Below are positions 8,703 to 17,402 of a stretch of 64,000 bases of DNA, one piece after another. Made by a program: the position numbers and the translations under genes. The notes beneath the pieces were generated by a model. The model was not told the DNA's origin. It saw nothing but the letters and a program-made list of their open reading frames with translations, and made no database searches. The first letter of the stretch is position 1. Each line of letters starts with the position of its first letter. Source of the stretch: Bradyrhizobium sp. KBS0727 (GTDB lineage Bacteria > Pseudomonadota > Alphaproteobacteria > Rhizobiales > Xanthobacteraceae); assembly GCF_005937885.2 (NCBI RefSeq), contig NZ_CP042176.1:2413501-2477500 (forward strand). Direction: 5' to 3'.

Positions 8703-10262
8703 TTAAGGAGACAGAGCGACCCGCATTCCGTGTGTCTGATATCGAACGTTCGTGTCGTAACTATCGCGGTTCGCCGGCCGCGCATAGAGCGCGTCATTCT
8801 TCCAGGACCCGGACCGAATGACATGCGACGCGCAGTCGCCCTCGACCCACGCCGAACCGTCCGACGGAGCGCCCTGATAATTCTTATGCCAACAATCCTC
8901 TACCCACTGATCGACGCCGCCACCCATATCATACAGCCCAAACGGATTTGGCCTAAAACTCCCGACCTTGATGGGTTGCTCGGCGGCTGCGATGTCAGTG
9001 CAGTTCTTGCAATTGGCCATGCCAGATAGAAACTGGTCGCCCCACCAGTACTTTGTTTGCGTGCCGCCACGAGCGGCATATTCCCATTCGGCTTCACTTG
9101 GGAGCCGATATGCCCTTCGCGTTGCGCCTGCGAGCCAAGCAACAAATTGCTTGGCATCGCTCCAGCTTACGTTCGTGATGGGCGCGTCATCTTTGCCGGT
9201 TGCCACGAACGCACATGCCTTCGCTGCAGCGCATTCGTTCCATTCGCGAACGGTGATCGGATACTCACTGATCGCAAACGGCTTGATCGTGACCTGGTGG
9301 GGCGGCTTCTCCGTGACATCGTCATTGCTGCCCATTGTGAAGCTACCGCCACGAAGCATGTACATTTCGGGCTCTCGGACCGCCGAGCTCAGCTGTGTTG
9401 CAGGCTTGGCTGGAGACGCGAGCTGAGGTTGCGACGCTCCTTGTTTCACAGCTGGGGCCACCGAAGGAGCGGGCTGAGTTTGGGGTGCTGCTTGTTTCAC
9501 GGTGGGCGGCGGTGACGAGAGCACCTTCGGTATCTCTGGCGAAACCGGCGCTGAAGCCTGACCTCCAACCTTGCCATGCGGTTGCCAAAACACATACCAA
9601 AGGACACCGCTTGCGATGACCAGCAAAAACAGGCTCAGCAAAAAAATCAGAATGTTCTCGCGTCGTTTTCGGGTCCTGTTGAAAGCGGCCGGATCCGGAA
9701 GCACACGGTAGACTCTTACTGGGTCTGTGATGTTCTTTACTTTGCGATCTCCGAGCGACTCATATCCGCAAACCAGTTTGTGCTTTATCTGCTCGTAGAT
9801 GCCGCCTGAGATGTAAACTTGGCCAGGAACGGCAATACCCTCAAGGCGCGTAGCAATATTGACACCATCGCCGAAAACGTCGTCTACTTCGATGATAACG
9901 TCGCCAAGATTGACGCCAATCCGATATTCAATCCAATGATGCTTCGGCATAGATGTGTTGCGTCCAACCATGTTTTGCTGGATGACGATAGCGCACCGCA
10001 CAGCTTCGACAGGACTGTCGAAAATCGCAATAAATCCGTCACCAGTGGTTTTGACGAGCCTTCCATGATGCCCCACAATGCTGGGCTCTATGAGGTCACG
10101 CTCGATCCGCTTCACGCGAAGATGCGTTCCTTCTTCATCGATTTGCATGAGGCGGCTGTAGCCCGCGATATCGCCGGCGACAATCGCAGCAAGACGACGC
10201 GGCGTTGACTCTCGCGGGGGATCGCCACTTCTGCTCGATTTCAATTTGCGAATTTCACCCAT
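8703..10262 (-). CDS. Class III adenylate/guanylate cyclase fused to a periplasmic FGE-sulfatase-like domain
   Basis: Start taken at ATG 10262 (MGEIRKLK), preceded by ggagacccaggtc; in-frame ATGs at 10277 and 10286 are alternatives. Residues about 20-180 form a class III nucleotide cyclase domain with metal-binding aspartates D31 (AGDIAGYSRL) and D75 (TTGDGFIAIF) and the Asn/Arg pair in GDGVNIATRLE. One membrane helix follows (about 200-225), then a Pro/Ala/Gln-rich linker. The C-terminal FGE-sulfatase/SUMF1 domain has MLRGGSFTMGS, RLPSEAEWEYAARGG and GLYDMGGGVDQWVED. That domain lacks the paired cysteines of true formylglycine-generating enzymes (GSWKNDALYARPANR where WLCxxSYC is expected), so it probably senses or binds rather than catalyses. 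Topology suggests a periplasmic sensor driving cytoplasmic cAMP/cGMP synthesis. Confidence 0.9.
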   Translation of the reverse strand: MGEIRKLKSSRSGDPPRESTPRRLAAIVAGDIAGYSRLMQIDEEGTHLRVKRIERDLIEPSIVGHHGRLVKTTGDGFIAIFDSPVEAVRCAIVIQQNMVGRNTSMPKHHWIEYRIGVNLGDVIIEVDDVFGDGVNIATRLEGIAVPGQVYISGGIYEQIKHKLVCGYESLGDRKVKNITDPVRVYRVLPDPAAFNRTRKRRENILIFLLSLFLLVIASGVLWYVFWQPHGKVGGQASAPVSPEIPKVLSSPPPTVKQAAPQTQPAPSVAPAVKQGASQPQLASPAKPATQLSSAVREPEMYMLRGGSFTMGSNDDVTEKPPHQVTIKPFAISEYPITVREWNECAAAKACAFVATGKDDAPITNVSWSDAKQFVAWLAGATRRAYRLPSEAEWEYAARGGTQTKYWWGDQFLSGMANCKNCTDIAAAEQPIKVGSFRPNPFGLYDMGGGVDQWVEDCWHKNYQGAPSDGSAWVEGDCASHVIRSGSWKNDALYARPANRDSYDTNVRYQTHGMRVALSP

Positions 10263-10286
10263 GACCTGGGTCTCCATACACCGCAA

Positions 10287-10678
10287 ACGGCAGTGTTAGG
10301 GGCGGACAACTACGTTCCGCAGAAATTTGAACTCGCCAATAACAGGTTATCACACTGCCGGGTTGGGACAAGCCAAATGAAGCCTTCCTCAAACGGGTCT
10401 GCACCTAATAGCTCGAACCGCGATGTTCGAATGTGAACCGCCTCACATCTCCGAATTCAGCGCCTGTAGGATAGCTCGCCCGATGGCCGCTCTGGGGTCA
10501 AAAGCGTCGTTCTAGTCGCCGCGTAGTCACTTCCGGTCTGCCCCGATAGACGGACGATTGGGGGGCCGGCCCGCCCATGGGCGTGGGGTTGATCCTTAGG
10601 GCGGTCCAATCGCGTACCGCCCTATTTTCATGTGTGCTACGTAGTTGGGTGGCAAAATGGTAGCAGGAGAAGCCGATC
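10287..10678. other. Intergenic region
   Basis: This stretch of roughly 390 bp separates the divergent cyclase gene and the small gene at 10679. It must contain promoters for both. A GC-rich hairpin lies at 10599-10624; otherwise no gene or recognisable site was seen. Confidence 0.5.
10599..10624. terminator. GC-rich hairpin, possible terminator or leader structure
   Basis: The 7-bp stem agggcgg/ccgccct is closed by a 12-base loop and followed by attttc. It sits about 55 bp before the small gene at 10679, so it may belong to that gene's leader rather than end a transcript. Weak as a terminator. Confidence 0.3.
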
Positions 10679-10897
10679 ATGACTGACGATCAGGTCAATC
10701 TCGTCGTTCAGCACCTTTGCGAGCAATTGCACTTGGCGCTCCGATTGAAGGACAGCGAGGCACATCCACCAAACGCCAAGGATATTGGATTTGATCCTGC
10801 CTCTGTAAGAACTGTATTGCTGACCGGGTTGCGTTCGGCGGGTGTCACGATCCACCACGAGGCAGCCGGGGCGAGCGAAGAGCCGCCGTGGTCCTAA
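10679..10897 (+). CDS. Small hypothetical protein (72 aa)
   Basis: ATG at 10679 is preceded by a good ribosome binding site (aggag, 10665-10670 region). The product is a 72-residue acidic, soluble protein with no signal peptide or membrane helix. It has one cysteine and a predicted helical first half (QVNLVVQHLCEQLHLALRLK). No family was recognised. It stands alone between the divergent cyclase gene and the convergent chemoreceptor gene. The initiation signal and codon composition favour a real gene over a chance frame. Confidence 0.55.
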   Translation: MTDDQVNLVVQHLCEQLHLALRLKDSEAHPPNAKDIGFDPASVRTVLLTGLRSAGVTIHHEAAGASEEPPWS

Positions 10898-11206
10898 ACG
10901 CAAAACGCGGGACAGAAGCCCCGCGCCAATGTCTCAGGTGGGTCATTTGCGTCGATCTGGGCATGTCCCCAGCACGTCCGGTTAGGGGCTGATCTCGGAA
11001 ATGCCGATTGTCCGGTTTTGCTGATTGAAGGCATCGGTTTGGACGTGATTCAAGCGCCCAAACTGGGCTTCGAATGATGCGGTATGAACTTACGGAGTGA
11101 ATGGATTGCCATCCGGTCGTTCCTTCCGAACCAACCGCTTAGCATTCTACCTGTTGACGACCGGCGCGTCCGGAACGCTATGGCTGCGTGCTAATAAGTC
11201 CGCACC
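10898..11206. other. Intergenic region between convergent genes
   Basis: A weak hairpin (cgcggg acagaag ccccgcg, about 10909-10929) lies just after the small gene and could act in termination. Nothing else recognisable was found in this stretch of just over 300 bp. Confidence 0.4.
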
Positions 11207-12958
11207 CTACGTCCCCGTTCGCCGCGGCTGTTCGGCTGAATCGGCGCGCAGGTCGCGGAAGAACTTTTCGACTTCGCGCGACAGCGTCTCTGCGGTCGCC
11301 GTGAGGTCGCTGGAGGCGGTGAGGACGGAGGCGGCCGCGGTGCTGGTGGTGCCGATGGCGTCGCTGAGCGAGCCGATATTGACGACCAGCGTGCCATTGC
11401 CCTGCGCTGCCAGTTGGGCGTTCGCGGAAATCTCGCGGGTCGCAGCATCCTGTTGTCCGATGGCGCTGGCGATGATCGACGTCACCTCGTTGATGTCGCG
11501 CACGGCGTTGCCGATTTCGCGGACCGCATCGACGGAATTTTTGGTGGAGGTCTGAATCAGGCCGACGTTCTGGCCGATTTCGGCGGTCGCCTTGGCGGTC
11601 TGCTCGGCCAGGGCCTTGACCTCGTGGGCGACGACCGCAAAGCCGCGGCCGGCGTCGCCGGCGCGCGCGGCCTCGATGGTCGCATTCAGCGCCAGCAGGT
11701 TGGTTTGTTCGGCGATGGCCTGGATCAGGCTGAGCACGCCGTCGATGCGTTGGGTCGCGGCGGCAAGTCCCTCGATCTCGGCAATCGATTTTTCGGTACG
11801 AAGGCCCGCCTGTTCGACCGCGCCGGCGGATTGCCGAACCTGCCGGCCGATTTCCTCCACCGAGGCGGAGAGCTCTTCGGCGGCACCCGCCACGGCGGAA
11901 ACATTGTGGGAGGCCTGCTCGGTCGCGCCGGAGGCGGCGACCGCACGTCCGCGCGCATCCGACGAGACGGTGGCGATGGTCTCCGCGGTACCGCGCATCG
12001 AGGTCGCATTGTCGGTCACCGCGCGCAACACGCCGCCGATGGCTTCGCGGAAAGCATCGACCGAAGCTTCGATCTGGCGGGCGCGCTGGTCGCGCGCTTC
12101 GGAATCCCGCAGCACCTGCGAATTGAGGTTGCGGTTGCGGTCCATCGCCTGCTGGAAGATCTGGATCGCCCGCGCCAGCGCGCCGATCTCGTCGGTACGG
12201 CCGGTATGGGGAACCTCGACGCCCTGGGCGCCCTCGGCGACGCGCTTGATGGTATCGGTAATGGCCGAGAGCGGGCGCGCGATCGAACGGGCGATGATCA
12301 GTACGCCGATCACGACCACGACCAGCGCCAAACCACCGAGGCAGGTCAGCACAAAGGCCAGCGTGTGGCTCGCATCGGTCTGCTGCGCGAGCTTTCTGCT
12401 GCGTTCGGCATACACCTTGGAAAGCGCTTCGAGATCCTTGTTCAGCGCCGAGCGCACTTCGCGATTGGCGTCGTTGTCGCCCCACTCACGGCCTGCTGCC
12501 GCACTGATTTCGACGCCACGGCGTACCAGTTCCTTGCGGAAGTCGACGAACTGTTCGATGCGCTTCTTGAAGGTTGCGAATTGCGCGGCGTCGTCGGCCT
12601 GGACCAGCGCCTCCCAGTTCTTGACGACGGCCAGCAGGCGTTCGTTGAACTTCAGCAAACCTTCGCCGTATTTCTTCACCGTCGCAGCGTCCGTCGACAT
12701 GTAGATGCCGCGGGATTCCATCACGACCGCATAGACCAGCGAATTGACCCGCTCGACGTTCAGCGCGGCGCGGCTCGCGGTTGCGACGGCTTCCGTGAGT
12801 TCGGTGTTGCCGCGGGTGTTGTATTCGGACAACGCGGTGATGGCGGCGGTGAGCACGGCGAATAGTACAAAGATCGCGTAGAGTTTGGCCGCGAGCGAAA
12901 GGCGGGATGACATGGCGCCACCAGAAAATGATTGAGGGGATTTTACAATTTCAGCCAT
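11207..12958 (-). CDS. Methyl-accepting chemotaxis protein
   Basis: Start placed at ATG 12958 ([10 protein letters not shown]), which has a tggag ribosome site; ATG 12913 ([10 protein letters not shown]) is a possible shorter start. The order is a first membrane helix (about 22-43), a periplasmic helical sensor region of about 160 residues, a second membrane helix (about 203-225), HAMP, then a long cytoplasmic coiled-coil signalling domain. The hairpin tip [18 protein letters not shown]...[16 protein letters not shown] is the hallmark CheA/CheW contact region of chemoreceptors. No chemotaxis partners are adjacent, so it is an orphan receptor feeding a distant Che system. The ligand cannot be predicted. 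Confidence 0.95.
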   Translation of the reverse strand: MAEIVKSPQSFSGGAMSSRLSLAAKLYAIFVLFAVLTAAITALSEYNTRGNTELTEAVATASRAALNVERVNSLVYAVVMESRGIYMSTDAATVKKYGEGLLKFNERLLAVVKNWEALVQADDAAQFATFKKRIEQFVDFRKELVRRGVEISAAAGREWGDNDANREVRSALNKDLEALSKVYAERSRKLAQQTDASHTLAFVLTCLGGLALVVVVIGVLIIARSIARPLSAITDTIKRVAEGAQGVEVPHTGRTDEIGALARAIQIFQQAMDRNRNLNSQVLRDSEARDQRARQIEASVDAFREAIGGVLRAVTDNATSMRGTAETIATVSSDARGRAVAASGATEQASHNVSAVAGAAEELSASVEEIGRQVRQSAGAVEQAGLRTEKSIAEIEGLAAATQRIDGVLSLIQAIAEQTNLLALNATIEAARAGDAGRGFAVVAHEVKALAEQTAKATAEIGQNVGLIQTSTKNSVDAVREIGNAVRDINEVTSIIASAIGQQDAATREISANAQLAAQGNGTLVVNIGSLSDAIGTTSTAAASVLTASSDLTATAETLSREVEKFFRDLRADSAEQPRRTGT

Positions 12959-13253
12959 ACCGGCACTCCAGAACCGGGCCGGGGAGTACCGTCGGCCGTC
13001 AAAAATTATGCTAAACTTTGATGGAGAATTTCTTAATGCGGGAAATTCATGGAACTGCAACTATTTAGAAATATGTAGCAATTTCAACTGCTTGAATATT
13101 GACGGCAGGTTCCGTTGGTTGAATATACCGCAACCGCTGCGACCATAGCGCGCAGCCGGCATCCCCTTGAGCGCGATGCAGGCGCCCGGCATGTCACGAC
13201 GAGATGCTAGGCTTCTATCGCCCCACGGACGCGCCGGTGGGTCTGGAGCCACC

Positions 13254-14636
13254 ATGGTCTATCGCCAAGCCATCGATGCCACCTCTTATCTGTTCGATGA
13301 TTTGCGCGACCTGCTTGCCAAGGCGACGCCGCCGCGCTCCGGCGATCGCCTTGCCGGCATCGCGGCCGACAGCGCGGAACGGATGATCGCGGCGCGGATG
13401 GCGCTCGCCGATGTTCCGCTCAAGCAGTTTCTGACTGAAGCCGTCATTCCCTACGAGGACGACGAGGTTACCCGCCTGATCCTGGATACCCATGATGCCG
13501 CGGGCTTTGCAGCGATATCGTCGCTGACCGTGGGCGGCTTCCGCGACTGGCTATTGTCCGATGCAGCGACCACCGAGACGTTGCAAAAGGTCGCCCGCGG
13601 GATCACGCCGGAAATGGCTGCAGCCGTCTCAAAGCTGATGCGCAACCAGGACCTGATCCTGGTAGCCAAAAAATGCACGGTGACATCAGCCTTTCGCAAC
13701 ACCATCGGCTTGCGTGGGCGGATGAGCGTGCGGCTGCAGCCCAATCACCCCTTCGACGACACCCGGGGCATTACTGCCTCGATCCTCGACGGCATCATGC
13801 TGGGATCGGGCGATGCCTGCATCGGGATCAATCCGGCGAGCGACGATCCGGCGGTGATCGGCGGCATGTTGCGGCTGCTGGACGGGATCATTTCGCGGCT
13901 GCGGATCCCGACGCAGGCTTGCGTTCTCACCCACGTCACCACCACGCTCGGATTGATCGGGCAGGGTTTTCCGGTCGATCTGGTATTCCAGTCGATTGCC
14001 GGAACGGAAGCGGCCAACCGCAGCTTTGGCGTCGACCTGGCGCTGTTGCGGGAGGCGCGGGAGGCCGGGCTGTCGCTCCGCCGCGGCAGCGTCGGCGACA
14101 ATGTGATGTATTTCGAAACCGGGCAGGGTTCGGCGCTGTCGGCCAATGCCCATCACCATGTCGACCAGCAGACCTGCGAAGCGCGGGCCTATGCGGTGGC
14201 GCGCGCGTTCGATCCCTTGCTGGTTAACAGCGTCGTCGGCTTCATCGGACCCGAATATCTCTATGACGGCAAGGAGATCATCCGGGCCGGGCTGGAGGAT
14301 CACTTTTGCGGCAAGCTGCTCGGGCTGCCGCTCGGCGTCGACGTCTGCTACACCAACCATGCCGAAGCCGACCAGGACGACATGGACAATCTGTTGACGC
14401 TGTTGGCCGCCGCCGGCGTGACCTTCATCATGGGGGTGCCGGGCGCCGACGACGTCATGCTGAACTACCAGTCTACCTCGTTTCACGACGCGCTCTATGT
14501 CCGCGACCTGTTCGGCCTGAAGCGGGCGCCCGAGTTCGACGACTGGCTGCATCAAACCGGCCTGGCCGGCGCCGACTTCCGGATTGCAGGCAATGCGGGC
14601 CTGCTCCCTGAATTTGCCTCGCGGCTGATCGCCTGA
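13254..14636 (+). CDS. eutB: Ethanolamine ammonia-lyase large subunit EutB
   Basis: Start at ATG 13254 (MVYRQAIDATSY), with ggag seven bases upstream; the frame is open further upstream, but that part is not conserved-looking. The 460-residue product has EutB motifs throughout (IGLRGRMSVRLQPNHP, GINPASDDP, HADQDDMDNLL-like CYTNHAEADQDDMDN). EutB is the catalytic subunit of the adenosylcobalamin-dependent enzyme that converts ethanolamine to acetaldehyde and ammonia. The small subunit eutC lies downstream, but the hopanoid methylase gene hpnP sits between them. No microcompartment shell genes, EutA reactivase or cobalamin riboswitch are visible nearby. The 295 bp upstream, shared with the divergent chemoreceptor gene, shows no recognisable operator. 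Confidence 0.96.
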   Translation: MVYRQAIDATSYLFDDLRDLLAKATPPRSGDRLAGIAADSAERMIAARMALADVPLKQFLTEAVIPYEDDEVTRLILDTHDAAGFAAISSLTVGGFRDWLLSDAATTETLQKVARGITPEMAAAVSKLMRNQDLILVAKKCTVTSAFRNTIGLRGRMSVRLQPNHPFDDTRGITASILDGIMLGSGDACIGINPASDDPAVIGGMLRLLDGIISRLRIPTQACVLTHVTTTLGLIGQGFPVDLVFQSIAGTEAANRSFGVDLALLREAREAGLSLRRGSVGDNVMYFETGQGSALSANAHHHVDQQTCEARAYAVARAFDPLLVNSVVGFIGPEYLYDGKEIIRAGLEDHFCGKLLGLPLGVDVCYTNHAEADQDDMDNLLTLLAAAGVTFIMGVPGADDVMLNYQSTSFHDALYVRDLFGLKRAPEFDDWLHQTGLAGADFRIAGNAGLLPEFASRLIA

Positions 14637-14785
14637 CGGCCGGCTGGAGGCTGCGGACGGCGGTTTTTCGTGCAACCATTGAACCGCTGGGGCGTTTAAG
14701 CCGACTGCCACAATGTTGAGGAATTTCTGGCCCAACTTTCAATGTCGTGCTTAGATTTGCGAAGGCTTTGGCTGAGGAAGTTTGA

Positions 14786-16375
14786 ATGAGAGCTGAAGGC
14801 ATTGAAACGGTTCGGCGCATCCTGTGCGTCTTTCCGCGCTATACGTCTTCTTTTGGTACTTTCGAATACGCCTATCCCCTGACCGACGGCGTGCAGGCGT
14901 TCATGCCGCCGCAGGGGCTGCTGCTGATCGCGGCCTATCTGCCGGCCAACTGGCCGGTCCGGTTCATCGACGAGAACATCCGCCCCGCCACCACGGAAGA
15001 CTTCGAATGGGCGGAAGCGGTGTTCGTCAGCGGCATGCATATCCAGCGCCAGCAGATGAACGACATCTGCCGCCGAGCGCATGGGTTCGATCTTTCGGTT
15101 GCGATCGGCGGGCCGTCGGTCAGCGCCTGCCCGGATTACTACCCCTCGTTCGACTATCTGCATGTCGGCGAACTCGGCGATGCCACCAATGATCTGATCG
15201 GACGGCTGGCGCACGATCCGTCGCGCCCTGAGCGGCAGGTGGTACTGAAAACGGTCGATCGCGTCGCCATGACGGATTTCCCGATCCCCGCTTACGAGCT
15301 CGCCGAGGTCAAGAAATACTTCCTCGGCAGCATCCAGTATTCGAGCGGCTGCCCCTACCAGTGCGAGTTCTGCGATATCCCCGGCCTCTATGGCCGCAAC
15401 CCGCGGCTGAAATCGCCGGAACAGATCATTGCCGAGCTCGACAAATTGCGCGAATGCGGCGTCACCGGGTCGGTGTATTTCGTCGACGACAATTTCATCG
15501 GCAACCGCAAGGCCGCGCTGGACCTGCTGCCGCATCTGGTCGAATGGCAGAAGCGGACCGGTTACGTGATGCGGCTCGCCTGCGAGGCGACGCTGAACAT
15601 CGCCAAGCGCCCCGAGATCCTGGAGAAGATGCGCGAGGCCTTCTTCGTCACGATCTTCTGCGGTATCGAGACGCCGGATCCCGACGCGCTGAAGGCGATG
15701 CACAAGGACCACAACATGATGGTCCCGATCCTGGAAGGCGTTCACACCATCAATTCCTACGGCATGGAAGTCGTCTCCGGCATCATCATGGGGCTCGACA
15801 CCGACAAGCCGGAAACCGGCGACGCGCTGCTGGCATTCGTTGACGAGTCGCAGATTCCGCTGCTGACGATCAATCTGCTGCAGGCGCTGCCAAAGACGCC
15901 GCTGTGGGATCGGCTGGAGCGCGAAGGCCGTCTGCTCGAGGAAGACGAAAGCCGCGACTCCAATGTCGCGTTCCTGTTGCCCTATGATCAGGTGGTCGAT
16001 TCGTGGCGCAAATGCATGGCAGTCGCCTATGCGCCGGAAAAGCTGTTCGCGCGCTACCAGTATCAGTGCGACTACACCTATGCGCGGCGGTTGAAGGTGC
16101 CGGTAACCCCCGAGCAGAAGAGCTGGGCCAACATCAAGCGCGCCTTGATCATGCTCCGGAACATTTTCTGGAAGGTCGGTGTGCTCGGCGATTACAGGAA
16201 GGTGTTCTGGAAATTCGCGCTGGGACGGCTGCGGCACGGCGACATCGAGGGGCTGATCGCTTCGTCCATGATCGCTCATCACCTGATCATGTTCGCGCGT
16301 GCGGCGTCGGTCGGTCAGCAGAGCGCATCGAACTATTCGATCCGGCTACGTGAAGCCTCGGTCCCTGCCGAGTAG
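14786..16375 (+). CDS. hpnP: Hopanoid C-2 methylase, B12-binding radical SAM protein HpnP
   Basis: A 529-residue protein with ATG 14786 after gagga. The N-terminal about 150 residues form a cobalamin-binding-like domain. The radical SAM cluster motif is C189-x3-C193-x2-C196 (SGCPYQCEFCD), and the C-terminal part is the DUF4070 region typical of HpnP. HpnP transfers a methyl group to C-2 of the hopanoid A ring, giving 2-methylhopanoids (established in Rhodopseudomonas palustris). eutC begins 18 bp after its stop, so the two are probably co-transcribed. The 149 bp after eutB may hold a separate promoter. In R. palustris hpnP is reported to be controlled by the general-stress sigma factor EcfG, but I see no clean GGAAC-N16/17-CGTT match here. 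Confidence 0.95.
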   Translation: MRAEGIETVRRILCVFPRYTSSFGTFEYAYPLTDGVQAFMPPQGLLLIAAYLPANWPVRFIDENIRPATTEDFEWAEAVFVSGMHIQRQQMNDICRRAHGFDLSVAIGGPSVSACPDYYPSFDYLHVGELGDATNDLIGRLAHDPSRPERQVVLKTVDRVAMTDFPIPAYELAEVKKYFLGSIQYSSGCPYQCEFCDIPGLYGRNPRLKSPEQIIAELDKLRECGVTGSVYFVDDNFIGNRKAALDLLPHLVEWQKRTGYVMRLACEATLNIAKRPEILEKMREAFFVTIFCGIETPDPDALKAMHKDHNMMVPILEGVHTINSYGMEVVSGIIMGLDTDKPETGDALLAFVDESQIPLLTINLLQALPKTPLWDRLEREGRLLEEDESRDSNVAFLLPYDQVVDSWRKCMAVAYAPEKLFARYQYQCDYTYARRLKVPVTPEQKSWANIKRALIMLRNIFWKVGVLGDYRKVFWKFALGRLRHGDIEGLIASSMIAHHLIMFARAASVGQQSASNYSIRLREASVPAE

Positions 16376-16393
16376 CAAACCCTGGAAGTCGTC

Positions 16394-17170
16394 ATGAAAA
16401 CGCCGGCGCCGCCCGGTTCGATTGATCGCCTGCGCGAGCTGACACCGGCCCGCGTCGGGCTCGGCCGGGCGGGGGCCAGCATGCCGACCGAGGCGTTGCT
16501 CGCTTTCACGCTCGATCACGCACGCGCGCGCGACGCCGTCCATACCACCTTCGATGCCACGCGCCTGATGGCTGAATTGGCCGGGCTCGGCCTGAATGCG
16601 CTTGAGGTCGCCAGCCAGGCGCCCGACCGGCGCGACTATCTGCGCCGCCCCGATCTCGGCCGCATGCTCGATTCCAGTTCGCGGCGCTTGCTGGCCGACC
16701 GGAGCGGCGGTCGTTGCGAGCTTGCCGTCGTCGTCGGCGACGGCCTGTCGCCGGCCGCGGTCAACGTTCACGCGGTCGAACTGGTTCGCAACCTCGCCGC
16801 ACGGCTCGCGCAGGCCGGCATCGGAATAGGCGCTGTCGTGGTCGCGTCGGGCGCGCGCGTGGCGCTGGGCGACGAGATCGGCGCTGCGCTGGGCGCGCGC
16901 ATGGTGGTGATGTTGATAGGCGAGCGGCCGGGCCTGTCGGCGCCGGACAGTCTCGGGGCCTATCTGACGTTTGGACCGCGCATCGGTCTGACCGACGCCG
17001 AGCGCAATTGCATCTCCAACATCCATGGCGCGGGCCTGAGCTATGACGAAGCCGCGTTCAAGATTGCGTGGTTGGTTCGTGAAGGCCTTTCGAGGCAACT
17101 CACCGGCATAGCGTTGAAGGACGAAAGCGGAGCACCGCCGGTGCAGATCGCGGCCGATCCGGCCCTGTGA
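16394..17170 (+). CDS. eutC: Ethanolamine ammonia-lyase small subunit EutC
   Basis: A 258-residue protein with ATG 16394. Matching EutC motifs include [21 protein letters not shown] at the start, [28 protein letters not shown], and a C-terminal [25 protein letters not shown]. EutC completes the cobalamin-binding site with EutB in the ammonia-lyase complex. It lies 18 bp downstream of hpnP, so the three cobalamin-dependent genes eutB, hpnP and eutC form one cassette. Length is close to the family norm and nothing suggests inactivation. Confidence 0.96.
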   Translation: MKTPAPPGSIDRLRELTPARVGLGRAGASMPTEALLAFTLDHARARDAVHTTFDATRLMAELAGLGLNALEVASQAPDRRDYLRRPDLGRMLDSSSRRLLADRSGGRCELAVVVGDGLSPAAVNVHAVELVRNLAARLAQAGIGIGAVVVASGARVALGDEIGAALGARMVVMLIGERPGLSAPDSLGAYLTFGPRIGLTDAERNCISNIHGAGLSYDEAAFKIAWLVREGLSRQLTGIALKDESGAPPVQIAADPAL

Positions 17171-17402
17171 GCAGTCCGGGTGTGGCAAATCAGAGACTTA
17201 ACGCGCATTTTCGTCATTTGCCTGCCGATTTGCCCCGCCGCGCGCGCTTGCCGGATCAGGTTCGGACCTGTAAAACGACGGCGTTAATTTACCGCGTGAT
17301 TTCAAGGGCTAGCGCCGATCAGACAGGGCTGTAAGAGCCGCCATCGCGCAACCAACCCAAGCAAGCTTCACAACCGACACCGACGCGAGAACTGGACAGG
17401 GC

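Noticed and set aside
10637..10903. Minus-strand frame opposite the 72-residue small gene
   Set aside because: The plus-strand frame has the better ribosome site and composition; the two cannot both be well supported.
12961..13253. Possible cobalamin riboswitch ahead of eutB
   Set aside because: I looked for the B12 box and a surrounding fold and found neither.
14637..14785. EcfG (general stress) promoter ahead of hpnP
   Set aside because: gaacc...ggcgtt at about 14680-14698 has far too short a spacing, and no other GGAAC/CGTT pair fits.
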